Below, piece by piece: positions 1-8,928 of a stretch of 49,293 nucleotides of DNA. Both the position numbers and the translations under genes were made by a program. How positions within the stretch are numbered: the stretch's first letter is position 1; the number at the start of each line of letters is the position of its first letter. Where the stretch lies: positions 1 through 49,293 of the forward strand of contig NZ_JADEWL010000041.1 of NCBI RefSeq assembly GCF_015207665.1. The letters run 5' to 3'. The notes beneath the pieces were generated by a model. The model did no database searches, was not told the DNA's origin, and saw only the letters and a list, made by a program, of their open reading frames with translations. The stretch comes from Plectonema cf. radiosum LEGE 06105 (lineage in GTDB: Bacteria; Cyanobacteriota; Cyanobacteriia; Cyanobacteriales; Nostocaceae).

Positions 1-127
1 CGTTCTAAAGCTTGTGTTAATTGCGACATATAAATATTTAATTTAGAGCATTAATTAATTCCGAATTCATTAACTTATAGTTTTTTGTATAAATAGGGGA
101 GTATGAATATTGAGGGTAATATTCCTC
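1..127. repeat. Terminal direct repeat marking circular closure (left copy)
   Basis: Bases 1-127 are identical to bases 49167-49293. An exact 127-bp overlap is what a de Bruijn assembler with k=127 leaves on a circular contig. The unique molecule is therefore 49,166 bp. Bases 1-29 are the 5' end of the SUKH/HEAT gene, whose ATG is at 27-29 on the minus strand. Confidence 0.95.
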
Positions 128-132
128 AGTTT

Positions 133-167
133 ATAGGTAAAGAGTAATATTAATACTTTTGACCTAT
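133..167. promoter_or_regulatory. 35-bp imperfect palindrome, candidate recombination site or operator
   Basis: The outer arms are ATAGGT (133-138) and ACCTAT (162-167); 14 of 17 arm positions are complementary. It lies between the recombinase stop (231) and the SUKH gene start (29). Two arms around a short centre fit a tyrosine-recombinase core or res site of a TnpI-type Tn3 element. An operator for the cargo gene is an alternative. A second dyad, GAATATT/AATATTC, is at 105-124. Confidence 0.45.
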
Positions 168-230
168 TTTAAGTAAAATATACTTCTAGATATGATTTTG
201 ATTTACTTTTCGACATAAAGTGGTTATTTA

Positions 231-1124
231 CTAACTGTAGTTAGGAATCATCTGAAACGCTTGTTGTGCTACTTTTTCTGCTCTTTTAGAAGTTACTTTT
301 GAGTAGCGCAAAGTCATTTGAATACTAGAATGACCCATAAGCGCACGTAGCTCATCAATACCCATCAAACCAACTCGTTCTGTAGCGAAAGTGTGTCTCA
401 AATGGTGGAAGCGAATTCCTTTTAACTCTTCTATACCATTGATTGCTCCCACTAAAGATTTATGTGCGGTCGCATAAGACAAACGAGAAACATCTTTGCT
501 AAAAGGCTGTTGGGCAGTAAACAAGGCACTTATATTTGAATGCCTGTAATACTTTAAGTAATTATTTAAACAAATTTCTGCCGTTTCACTGTAAAAACAC
601 CACCTTTGCTTATTCCTTTTACCAATCACTTGAAACTTCCTATTTTCAGTATCTAAATCCTTCAAATTTAACGCTAGTATCTCTGCAATTCTCGCTCCAG
701 TACTATGTAGCAAATGCACCAAAGCATTCAACCGCGCATCTGATTTTACTGCTCGGTACAAAAGACTTAGTTCTTGGGTTGTCAGATAACGTATTTCCTC
801 ATCTGAATCACATTCTCCTTTCTCAAAGTCCGGCTTGCGCCGTTTCAAATTAGAAATCGGATTTGATTTAAGATGACCTTTTTCAACTGCAAAATTAAGC
901 AGTGCAGTAATCACAGCTTGGTGTTTGTGATGTGTCGTGAATTTGATTTGCTGCAAAGCGTTCAAATACTCAACCAACATATCTCGGTCTACAATTTCCA
1001 CTGACCAATGTCCATAATCCTTAAGTAGTGGTATCAAAACAGACTCATAGCTGCGAATAGTGGACTTTGTTAATTCCGCACGGTCTAAAAACTGCGTTGC
1101 TAACGCTGCTAAAGTTATAGTCAT
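231..1124 (-). CDS. Tyrosine recombinase, probable TnpI-type cointegrate resolvase
   Basis: 297 aa. It is a phage-integrase family recombinase with an N-terminal SAM-like core-binding domain (about 5-90) and a catalytic domain (about 110-290). The full active-site set is visible: R145 (TGARIAE), K169, H240 and R243 (HHLRHTFAT), H265 (GHSS) and the nucleophile Y274. It lies inside the Tn3-family element, divergent from the regulator-tnpA unit by 84 bp. Tn3 elements that lack a serine resolvase (the Tn4430 type) use such an enzyme to resolve cointegrates, and no serine resolvase is visible here. A role as an independent integrase is less likely because the gene is enclosed by the transposon ends. 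The ATG start fits the family length. Confidence 0.9.
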   Translation of the reverse strand: MTITLAALATQFLDRAELTKSTIRSYESVLIPLLKDYGHWSVEIVDRDMLVEYLNALQQIKFTTHHKHQAVITALLNFAVEKGHLKSNPISNLKRRKPDFEKGECDSDEEIRYLTTQELSLLYRAVKSDARLNALVHLLHSTGARIAEILALNLKDLDTENRKFQVIGKRNKQRWCFYSETAEICLNNYLKYYRHSNISALFTAQQPFSKDVSRLSYATAHKSLVGAINGIEELKGIRFHHLRHTFATERVGLMGIDELRALMGHSSIQMTLRYSKVTSKRAEKVAQQAFQMIPNYS

Positions 1125-1171
1125 AATTAAGACAAAAATTTGAAATTAGCTGAAATTTTATACACATATTA

Positions 1172-1185
1172 ATTTAATATTAAAT
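1172..1185. promoter_or_regulatory. Perfect 14-bp palindrome between divergent genes, likely operator
   Basis: ATTTAATATTAAAT is a perfect palindrome 24 bp upstream of the XRE/zinc-ribbon gene and 48 bp from the start of the divergent recombinase. It is a plausible autoregulatory site for the XRE protein, controlling both tnpA and the recombinase. Confidence 0.4.
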
Positions 1186-1208
1186 ACTGCAAAGAGAATA
1201 ATACTTTT

Positions 1209-1664
1209 ATGGATGTATCTATTTCGGATGCGGCTCCAAGCCCATCCGAGTCGTTGGGACGGTATATTATGCGCGTCCGAAATTCTCTGTGTTTAACGCA
1301 GTCAGAATTAAGTATCAAAGCTGGTATACACGTCCAGACCATACGCAAAATTGAATCAGGAGTAACTTCCCGATTGAGTCAGAAGGGTAAATCAGGATTG
1401 GCGGCTGCGTTGGGAATTCCCCAGGAATATCTTGATGCTGTGGTCAAACAAACGCCCGTTGAAGCGATAACTGCGCTCAAATTTTGTCCCAAATGTTGGA
1501 CACCAGGAACAACGCTTGATCCAATGTGGACTTCGCTACGTTCAAAATATTGCTTTGCTTGTGGTACGAATCTGCGTGACCGATGTGGAAGCTGTAACGA
1601 ACCTATCATGTCTTTAAAATTCAGGTTTTGCCCCTATTGTGGGCAATCTTACAAGCAGACGTAA
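1209..1664 (+). CDS. XRE-family regulator with C-terminal double zinc ribbon
   Basis: 151 aa. Residues about 18-75 form a Cro/CI-type helix-turn-helix (LTQSELSIKAGIHVQTIRKIE). The C-terminal half has four CxxC pairs at C93/C96, C115/C118, C126/C129 and C141/C144, consistent with two stacked zinc ribbons. The stop is 20 bp before the tnpA ATG, so the two genes probably share a transcript. I infer that it represses or times transposition; the palindrome at 1172-1185 is a candidate binding site. The combination of an XRE domain with a double zinc ribbon beside a Tn3 transposase is uncommon. A target DNA or protein partner cannot be read from the sequence. Confidence 0.8.
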   Translation: MDVSISDAAPSPSESLGRYIMRVRNSLCLTQSELSIKAGIHVQTIRKIESGVTSRLSQKGKSGLAAALGIPQEYLDAVVKQTPVEAITALKFCPKCWTPGTTLDPMWTSLRSKYCFACGTNLRDRCGSCNEPIMSLKFRFCPYCGQSYKQT

Positions 1665-1684
1665 AGTCGTTTTTGACGTAAAAA

Positions 1685-4600
1685 ATGGACACCTGTCCGC
1701 TTTCTTCTACAAAAAGCGAATTGTCGCTCCCGTTTTCTATTCCCATCAATCAAAAAAAAACAAATATACAGGTTCATCTCTTGGCTACCCGCGAATTATT
1801 ATCTCCCGGACAACGAATACAATTTACAGAAATACCTTCAGATATTAGTACTAGAGATATCGCTCGTTATTATACTTTCAATTCTGACGATTTAAGAGCT
1901 ATTAATAGCTGCCGTCGCGCACATAATCGTTTAGGATTTGCAGTACAATTATGTTATTTAAGATTTCCAGGTCGGGTATGGGAATTGGGAGAAAAAGTTC
2001 CAAAACCCGTTTTATCTTACATTGCTTTACAATTGGATGTTAAATCCAAATTAATTAAAAATTATGCGCTGCGAGATACTACTCGAAGAGAGCATTTAGC
2101 TAAAATATCATATGTCTTTGAATACTCTCCTTTGAATATATTTTATTATAAAAAACTTTCCAAATGGTTAATGCAGGTAGCTTTTGGCACGGATAAGGGT
2201 ATTGCTTTAGTTGAAGCATTAATTGAAGAAATGCGTCGTTGTAAGATAATAATTCCTGCCATGTCTACTGTAGAAAGATTGGCTTGGGAAACACGAAGAC
2301 GCGCTCAAAAGCAATGCTATTTATCGCTTACTAAACATTTAACTACATTTCAGAAGAAAGAAATTGATGGCTTATTAGTTTTAAATCCAGATAAAAATCG
2401 TACACCTTTAGTTTGGTTAAGACAACCACCAGGGGTACCAAATCCCAAGAACTTTTTAAAAGTATTAGAGAAGTTAGAATTTATCCGCAATTTGAATTTA
2501 GATTCTTCTTGTTTACAAAAAGTACATCATAACCGCTTGGTACAATTAACAAGGTTGGGGCAGAAAAATACTCCCGCGCATATAGCGAGATTAGATGAAA
2601 GTAGAAGGTATGCAATAATCGTCGCTTTTTTATTAGAAATGGCTGCATCATTGGTCGATACTGCAATTTCTATGCACGATAAGATGATGGGTAAATTATT
2701 CCGTCGCAGTGAAAATCAACGGAATCAAAAATTTCAACAAGATGGTAAAGCGATAAACGAAAAAGTACGCCTATACGCAAATATAGGAAATGCTTTGATT
2801 GATGCAAGAGAGAGTGAAGGAGATGCTTATGCAGCAATTGAATTAATCCACCAGTTGGTCTGAGTTTATCGAAAGTGTAGAAGAAGCGGAAGAATTGGTA
2901 CGTCCTGCGGGTTTTGATTATTTTGACTTACTTGATAGACGTTATTCCCAGTTACGTCGTTATGCACCTAAATTATTATCCACTTTTGAATTTAAAGCCA
3001 GTAGACCGTCTGCTTCTATTATAGAAGCTTTAAATGTTATCAAAACATTAAATGAAACCAATCGTCGTAATGTACCCGACGATGCACCAGTTGATTTTGT
3101 CAAACCTAAATGGTCAAAATATGTGTTTTGTAACGATAAAATTGACCGCCATTATTACGAAATGTGTGCTTTAAGTTCGTTACGAGACGGCTTACGTTCT
3201 GGGGATATTTCTGTAACTGGCTCCCGTCAATATAAGGATTTTGAAGATTACCTTTTACCCAAAGAACAATGGCAGCAATTAAAAGATAATTATAAAATTC
3301 CAGTTGCAATTACAACCGATTTTACCACTTATATTGAACAGCGCCAAAAACTATTATTTGAGCAGTTTGTAATGGTATCTAATCTAATCGCTAAAAAGCA
3401 ATTATCAGGTGTTGTAATAGAAAATGGAAAATTAACTATCAGTCCTATTACCAGTAATATATTTGAAGGTGCAAAACAGTTTCGTAACCGAGTTTATGAT
3501 TTATTACCGCGAATTAAGTTAACTGATTTACTCGTTGAAGTTGATAATTGGACTGGTTTTACTAAACATTTTACTCATTTACAAACTGGAGAATTCGTAT
3601 CAGATAAAATTACTTTGTTCAGTAGCATTCTTGCCGATGCGATAAACTTGGGTTTGGTAAAGATGGCGGAAGCATCTCCCGGTTTGACTTTTGAGCGTCT
3701 GGCATGGATATCTGACTGGTATATTCGTGACGAAAGTTACTCTAAAGCGTTAGCTCTTTTAGTAAATTTTCATCATGAAATTCCTTTCGCTTCTTATTGG
3801 GGTGATGGTAAAACTTCTTCTAGCGATGGTCAAAGGTTTAAGGCTGGCGGCTTTAACTCGATTAATGAAGAGATTAATGCCAAGTATGGTACGGGTAGAA
3901 GCGTTGTTTTTTACACTCATATTTCCGACCAGTATGCACCGTTTCATACGAAAGTGATTAATGCAACTGTCAGAGATGCTACGCACGTTTTAGATGGTTT
4001 ACTGTATCACGAAACCGATTTAAAAATAGAAGAACATTTTACCGATACCAATGGTTTTACCGAACAGGTGTTTGCAATTTGCCACTTACTGGGGTTCCGG
4101 TTTTCTCCTCGGATGCGAGATTTGAGTTCCAAGAAGCTGCACGTATTTGAGGGTGTAGATTCCGACTCCCCATTGTCACCATTATTGGGCGAGAAAATTA
4201 ACGTTAAATTGATTCAAGATTGTTGGGACGATATTCTGCGTTTGGCTACTTCCATTTCCAAGGGAACGGTTACAGCATCTTTAATGATGAGAAAGTTAGC
4301 GTCTTATCCTCGTCAAAATAAGCTGGCAACTGCTTTACGAGAATTGGGAAGGATTGAGAGAACCTTGTTCACTTTGGACTGGCTACAAAGCCCAAAACTA
4401 CGACGTAAAGCTACAAACGAACTTAATAAAGGAGAATTGAAACATTCCCTTGCTAGAGCGATTTTCTTTCACCGTCTGGGAGAGATACGCGACCGTTCCT
4501 TTGAAGACCAATCTTTACGAGCAAGTGGGTTGAATTTAGTAATTGCTGCAATTGTGCTGTGGAATACGGTGTACTTGGAGAATGCGGTTAATTGGTTGAA

Positions 4601-4757
4601 ATCGGAAGGTGTGAATATACCGGATGAATACTTGCAACATTTATCACCTATGGGTTGGGAACATATCAATTTGACTGGGGATTATATTTGGAATTTGAAG
4701 TCGGCGAGCAGTTTCGATAATTTGCGTCCGTTGAGAACCAAAAAGATAAAATTTTGA
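1685..4757 (+). pseudogene. tnpA: Tn3-family transposase TnpA, interrupted by a +1 frameshift
   Basis: Two adjacent frames together give a Tn3-type transposase of about 1,020 aa, the usual family length. The first frame (1685-2863, 392 codons) holds the N-terminal DUF4158-type DNA-binding part (NRLGFAVQLCYLRFPG). It ends at TGA 2861-2863. The second frame continues from about 2856 without its own start and carries the DDE domain: the first Asp in the SSSDGQRF segment, the second in HFTDTNGFTEQ, and the conserved LNKGE / GEIRDRSFEDQ / GLNLVIAAIVLWNT tail. Removing one base near 2855 restores ...HQWSEFIESVEEA..., the expected junction. It is therefore either an inactivating insertion, a sequencing error or, less likely, a recoding site. 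The ATG at 1685 lies upstream of the conserved region, so the true start may be somewhat later. Confidence 0.9.
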
Positions 4758-4805
4758 ATGGTTGAAAGCTCTATATCAAGAGGCTTTCGGAAGTTGTGTT
4801 AATTC

Positions 4806-4843
4806 CTTAGCGTACAATTTTCCCGTTTTGGCACAGTCTCGCC
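4806..4843 (-). repeat. Tn3 38-bp terminal inverted repeat (right)
   Basis: This is an exact inverted copy of 47808-47845, lying 48 bp downstream of the tnpA stop codon. The imperfect extended match to the left end covers 4693-4843 and so includes the last 65 bp of tnpA coding sequence. Confidence 0.95.
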
Positions 4844-4848
4844 ATTCA
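4844..4848. repeat. Target-site duplication ATTCA (right)
   Basis: ATTCA follows the right terminal repeat directly and equals 47803-47807 before the left repeat. The intact pair means no rearrangement has separated the ends since insertion. Confidence 0.92.
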
Positions 4849-5259
4849 CAACGAGGCAGCAAAGTCACCATTATTGTTATTTTAAAAGAAAAGATTCAAC
4901 TGAACTCCTAAGTTCCCAGGCGTACCGCGTTTGCTCAAATGAGCGCGGTGTTGTCTTCTCTTACCCTCTGTTGATTCAGAAGTGGGCGTTTCAAAATGTT
5001 TCTAATGAAGCAATATGAAAAGTATATTGAGGAGCAAAGAGATCACGATACTACTTGATGTCGCGTCGCAGCAATTAAAATTGCCGTTGTTTGTACATTC
5101 AGATGCCTCAAGGACGTGTATGGATTCCTGATTCATCCACACACTCAGAAGTTTTGCGCCTATCGCGTAACCCGATAAGGAGGCAACAAGAAGAACAACA
5201 ATCCTTGAGAGTGCCAGTGTTCCAAATACTCATGTGTTAATTTATTCATCGGAAGAGCA
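4849..5259. other. Intergenic 411 bp, no gene recognised
   Basis: No credible ORF on either strand. It contains a bulged stem CCGC...GCTC/GAGC...GCGG near 4925-4955. This is backbone DNA directly next to the transposon insertion point; before insertion it was continuous with the region downstream of the WD40 gene. Confidence 0.5.
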
Positions 5260-5880
5260 TTATTTTATAGTGAATTTCCTTTTTCTTAACCAGTAACCTA
5301 GTGCCATAGTAAGAGCAAAAGCAAAGACGTTAGAGGGTTCAGGGACTGTTTTGGAACCCTCGTAAAAAAATGCTATTAAAAGTGAATCATCTCCATTTAT
5401 AGGTGTTAAATCTCGATTAGTAATAAAACTAAGTGCAAAGCTTTCACCATCTTCAATTATTCCATTTGTTAGCTCTAGTCTTGGAGCATTGACATTTAGA
5501 ACTGGGACAGTGAAGTCAGGAGCGATATTAGTATTTGTAAAAATGTTAGATAAGCCAATTTTGCCATCTCCATCTACGTCTCCCCATACTAAATCATTCC
5601 CAAACTCAGGATCTCTTGGAACCAAGAGTAGGGAAAATTTATTTATTGTATAGTCTGTTTCATTTAAGAAGTTTATCCCAGTATCATTAGGAGAAAAAGA
5701 CGTTAATGCTGTGTTAAATGGTAGGAAATTTGAAAGCGCTCCCGGTGGTATATCAGGAAAATCTTCCCTCTCGTTTGTAAAAATTGGTTCTACTAAAGTA
5801 GCAGCAGTAGCTGAAGTCAATGAAAGAAGGAGACTTCCTAAAGCGCTTGAGATTAATAATCCAATATCTATAGTTTTCAT
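5260..5880 (-). CDS. PEP-CTERM exported protein
   Basis: 206 aa. A Sec signal peptide (1-27, hydrophobic core SALGSLLLSLTSATAA) is followed by a beta-rich exported domain. The C-terminal sorting signal has VPEPS at 179-183, a hydrophobic helix at 185-197 and a basic RKRK tail. PEP-CTERM proteins are exported and processed by an exosortase, which is not encoded on this plasmid, so processing would depend on the host chromosome. A DVDGDGKIG segment (101-109) resembles a single calcium-binding or dockerin-like loop. The passenger has no function I recognise. It stands alone, with the receiver/AraC gene about 285 bp upstream on the same strand. Confidence 0.8.
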   Translation of the reverse strand: MKTIDIGLLISSALGSLLLSLTSATAATLVEPIFTNEREDFPDIPPGALSNFLPFNTALTSFSPNDTGINFLNETDYTINKFSLLLVPRDPEFGNDLVWGDVDGDGKIGLSNIFTNTNIAPDFTVPVLNVNAPRLELTNGIIEDGESFALSFITNRDLTPINGDDSLLIAFFYEGSKTVPEPSNVFAFALTMALGYWLRKRKFTIK

Positions 5881-6164
5881 TTCTTCTGGTTTGGAAATTA
5901 TTTTTTTGCGTGTCTGTGAAATAGTTTAAGTAAGCTTTGGTTAAATGTACGAGGTTAATCATCTAAGCATCAAACAAATCACACTCTTACTGGTTTTTGG
6001 TAATTTCTTGTAGTCATTGCTAAAAGTTCGGTAGTGTTCGCGCTTAACTGTAAATTACGTTCCACTAATCAACGGGGTAGTATCTGGAATCTTGAAATGC
6101 AATTAAATCTAGAAGTTTCATTAATAGGGTAACTTTGACTATTGGTAACTTGTATAAAGAACGC

Positions 6165-7040
6165 TTATGCTATATCCTCATAGGTTTTCCCAACACAGCC
6201 ATGATAAGTGCTTCGCCAGTCTCTAGGAGTCATACCAAAACTCTTGCGAAACTGCCTAAAGAAACACCATGCATGGCGATACCCTACCGCTTCGGCAATG
6301 TATTCTATTGAGTGAGTGGTTTCTAGGAGTAGAGAGCAGGCTGCTACCATCCTGCGCTTGGTTATCCAGCGATACACGCTTTGTCCTGTCTTACGTCGCA
6401 CTAGATCGGTTAAGTAAGCTGGGGAGTAACCAACTGAGTGTGCCACGTCATCTAAGCTAATTACTTGGTAATAATGAGTTTCAATGAAGTCGAAGATGTC
6501 ATTCAACTGGGGGACAGGTGGAAAAATTGACAAGGCTGTGGAATCAACCACTGCTTTGTCTGGGAGCCTTTCCGAGCCTTGCTGAGTTTTGACGTTACTC
6601 CCTAGAGCATTCTCGGCTTCCGGTAACTCTCTGAAAGGCTGTAACTGAGCAATGTACCACTGTTTGATGACTGCTTGTTTTTCTAGTTGGGCTATAACTG
6701 CTTCCAGTAATTCTTCTATAGTACAGGGTTTAGTGAGATAGTCATCCGCTCCCAATTTCATGCCTTTGCGGATATCAGCCTGAGTCGCTTTCTCACTAAG
6801 AAAAATAAAGGGAATAATAGCAGTTGCTCCCATTTGTCGCAGCTTGGTTAAAACACTATAACCATCAAGGGATGGCATTACAATCTCACTTATTATCAAA
6901 TCGGGCAACTCTTGCTTTACCCTCTGGATACCAATCTGTCCGTTTTTAGCACCTATAGCGTCAAAACCTTTAGCTTTCAATTCCTTTAGAAAAAACTTTC
7001 GAGTTGAGGTTTTATTTTCAATCACCAAAATTCTTTTCAT
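6165..7040 (-). CDS. Pseudo-receiver / AraC-type transcription regulator
   Basis: 291 aa from the ATG at 7040; an upstream ATG at 7055 would add five residues, but MKRILVIEN is the usual receiver start. An N-terminal receiver domain (about 1-120) is joined to a C-terminal AraC double helix-turn-helix (about 180-280). Numbered from the longer start, the phosphoacceptor site reads LIISEIVMP, with Glu57 where Asp is expected. The upstream acidic pair is only partly kept (IENK), while the conserved Lys109 (YLTKP) is present. Phosphorylation at this site is therefore unlikely; Glu may mimic the phosphorylated state. It is followed by a PEP-CTERM gene and preceded on the same strand by a haem-oxygenase-fold gene, 50 bp away. 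Those neighbours are possible targets, but no operator was identified. Confidence 0.85.
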   Translation of the reverse strand: MKRILVIENKTSTRKFFLKELKAKGFDAIGAKNGQIGIQRVKQELPDLIISEIVMPSLDGYSVLTKLRQMGATAIIPFIFLSEKATQADIRKGMKLGADDYLTKPCTIEELLEAVIAQLEKQAVIKQWYIAQLQPFRELPEAENALGSNVKTQQGSERLPDKAVVDSTALSIFPPVPQLNDIFDFIETHYYQVISLDDVAHSVGYSPAYLTDLVRRKTGQSVYRWITKRRMVAACSLLLETTHSIEYIAEAVGYRHAWCFFRQFRKSFGMTPRDWRSTYHGCVGKTYEDIA

Positions 7041-7090
7041 GGTTTCTTCTACCATTAAATCATTCTCTATGGATTGGTCAGATGCTTTAA

Positions 7091-7864
7091 TTAATAAATT
7101 ACTTGCGCTGCTGTTCTTAATTGCTTAATATTGCTCGTTGTTATAAACGGTCTATCATAAGGATGCTTTTGGGCAAACACCAGCATCTCATTCATTGCCT
7201 CTGTAAAATCTACAAACACTTTTTCTACTAAAACAAAAGCTTTTTCCCTCTGCGTTTCTGTCAGTTGTATGCTTTCAACGAAATGCTCCACATCATCCAT
7301 TTCTGCTTGAATGTGACCCGATTCCTTGGCATAATGAGACTCACCAAAATAAGGATGATGCTGCTTTGTAATTTGTTGAAGTTCCTTTGCCACTTCTGCA
7401 ATCTCAAATAAAGCAACATTTCCCGTTGCTTCTATCGACTCAACCACAACCAACTTCATCAAAATATCTTCTTCAAAAGTACATATGGCAAATAAGTCAT
7501 AAGCCATCTGACGTACTTTTTGCGTTTCTTCACCCCAAAGGAATTTCAATGTATCGGTATAGTTGATGGGATTGTCGTATCCCATTACCTTCATGTCTTG
7601 CAGAAACCACACCCAATGGCGACCATCTTCATAGGAGTGCTGGTTAATCATTTCTTGTAGTAAGCTATCCGCAGGCTCTTTACGAAGTACACTTCTGTTA
7701 AAGTCTTTAAAGCTCATTGCGAAAGGAGCAAATGCAGGACCCCAAGCTAACCTTTGTCTTGGATCTATGCTCTTATCTTGCAGAAACTTCATGAACGGCA
7801 CCTGGGCAAATTCAAGTTTCTTTTTTTGAATCAATGCAAGGACTTCTTTCATTTTTAGTACCAA
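7091..7864 (-). CDS. Haem-oxygenase-fold (TenA/PqqC/CADD-like) protein
   Basis: 257 aa; the start could also be the Met at residue 5 (MKEVLALIQ). It is all-helical and resembles the TenA/PqqC/CADD superfamily, which includes haem-oxygenase-like di-iron oxidases and oxygenases. Candidate metal ligands sit on successive helices: H76, E79 and H83 (NQHSYEDGRHW), E142 and E145 (VESIEATGN), and H184, D190/D191 and H194 (SGHIQAEMDDVEH). The spacing does not exactly match the textbook E-x6-H...H-x3-D-x2-H pattern, so an active di-iron site is a guess. It lies 50 bp upstream of the pseudo-receiver/AraC gene on the same strand and may be co-transcribed with it. The substrate is unknown. Confidence 0.65.
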   Translation of the reverse strand: MVLKMKEVLALIQKKKLEFAQVPFMKFLQDKSIDPRQRLAWGPAFAPFAMSFKDFNRSVLRKEPADSLLQEMINQHSYEDGRHWVWFLQDMKVMGYDNPINYTDTLKFLWGEETQKVRQMAYDLFAICTFEEDILMKLVVVESIEATGNVALFEIAEVAKELQQITKQHHPYFGESHYAKESGHIQAEMDDVEHFVESIQLTETQREKAFVLVEKVFVDFTEAMNEMLVFAQKHPYDRPFITTSNIKQLRTAAQVIY

Positions 7865-8487
7865 TTGTCAAACTATTTGATTGCGTGGTAGCTACGGTAA
7901 TTAAAGTTATCTAGCGTTAAAAAAACTGCTTGTGTATTTATATCGAGTATTTGCCGATGATGTTCCACAATATTTACCCCCATTCCAAGTGAGAGTAACT
8001 TATGTTTACGAAGTTTTTTGCACATAGAAAACAGCAGAAATGGTATCCCCAGTAGATTTTTAGGGACTATGGTATAAATAGATGCTGATATTCACTGTCC
8101 TTGGTTCAAAACCTTGACTAGTAATTCGAGAGAAACATCTGTCTTGTATGTCAAGACTTCAGATGAGGGCTGCTAAATTCAACAACTACTGCACAAGTCC
8201 ACTTCCTCCAAAACATCGAATTTTTAAGACGGCTGCATTTATTTTCTTAGCTTGCTTTATTTTTTCATCTCTACACTAAACTATATTGATGGCATAATAC
8301 TAGTCAACTAGCATAAAATATTCTAATACAAAAGCATAAATTATAGATTCTATATCTATGTGTTTTTTTTTACATAAGGCACGCAAAAGCTTATATAGTA
8401 AATGTTTGATAAAAACGAATAAATAAAAATATGATAAATTTTCAGTAGATACTTAATTACAAGTAGCTGTACTTATAAATAGTAATT
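7865..8487. other. Intergenic 623 bp, AT-rich, divergent promoter region
   Basis: It separates the minus-strand haem-oxygenase-fold gene from the plus-strand PAS gene. No ORF was seen. The only notable element is a CTAGT/ACTAG dyad around 8300-8314. Confidence 0.5.
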
Positions 8488-8928
8488 ATGAATTACTTAA
8501 GGAAGAGAAATATCCAATCTAATACGAATGGTATTCTTGTGGTTGGTAGTAATAATAGAAGGATTGTAGGCTTAAATAGAAAATTTGTAGAAATGTGGGG
8601 TTTTTCCTCATATATTGTAAACTCTCAAGATGAAAATCTAGCATTAGATTTTGCTGCATTGAAGCTTGATAATCCTCTCAAATTTCTCACCGAGGTTCAA
8701 GAAATTTACACAAATATAGAATTAGAGATTCATGACACCATAAAATTAAAGGATGGTCGAATATTTGAACGTCATTCGTTGCCTCAATACTTAGAATCAA
8801 AAAATGTGGCAAGACTCTGGATGTTTCGTGACATAACAGACGAAAAGTGCTTGAAAAACTTGCCGGAGGTACTTAGCAATAAAATATTATATTTTCCCAG
8901 TATTGATTCTAATAAGAAAGTTAAATGA
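8488..8928 (+). CDS. Stand-alone PAS-domain protein
   Basis: 146 aa, almost entirely one PAS domain (about 12-118). It opens with the beta-strand GILVVGSNNRRIVGLNRKFV, has a MWGFS helix, and closes with the strand ARLWMFRDITDEK typical of PAS domains ahead of histidine kinases. No kinase, HTH or cyclase domain follows; only about 28 residues remain. In cyanobacteria this kind of PAS normally sits N-terminal to a two-component kinase, so this is either a truncated sensor or a free sensory subunit. No Cys or other cofactor signature was seen. Neighbours are the haem-oxygenase-fold gene (divergent) and the GntR gene (downstream). Confidence 0.75.
   Translation: MNYLRKRNIQSNTNGILVVGSNNRRIVGLNRKFVEMWGFSSYIVNSQDENLALDFAALKLDNPLKFLTEVQEIYTNIELEIHDTIKLKDGRIFERHSLPQYLESKNVARLWMFRDITDEKCLKNLPEVLSNKILYFPSIDSNKKVK

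Larger units (their letters stand above)
1..4843 (+). mobile_element. Tn3-family transposon, part after the contig breakpoint
   Basis: This is the larger part of a 6,202-bp Tn3-family element that continues from 47808 across the circular junction. It ends at 4843 in a 38-bp inverted repeat matching the one at 47808, followed by ATTCA (4844-4848), which also precedes the other end (47803-47807). It contains a tyrosine recombinase, an XRE/zinc-ribbon protein and a frameshifted tnpA. The 38-bp length and the ACGCTAAG inner end resemble the Tn3 terminal repeat, which ends in ACGTTAAG. Confidence 0.95.

Noticed and set aside
4849-5259. tRNA or ncRNA gene in the intergenic stretch after the transposon
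   Set aside because: Only one bulged stem is visible, with no cloverleaf, T-loop or promoter-terminator pair.
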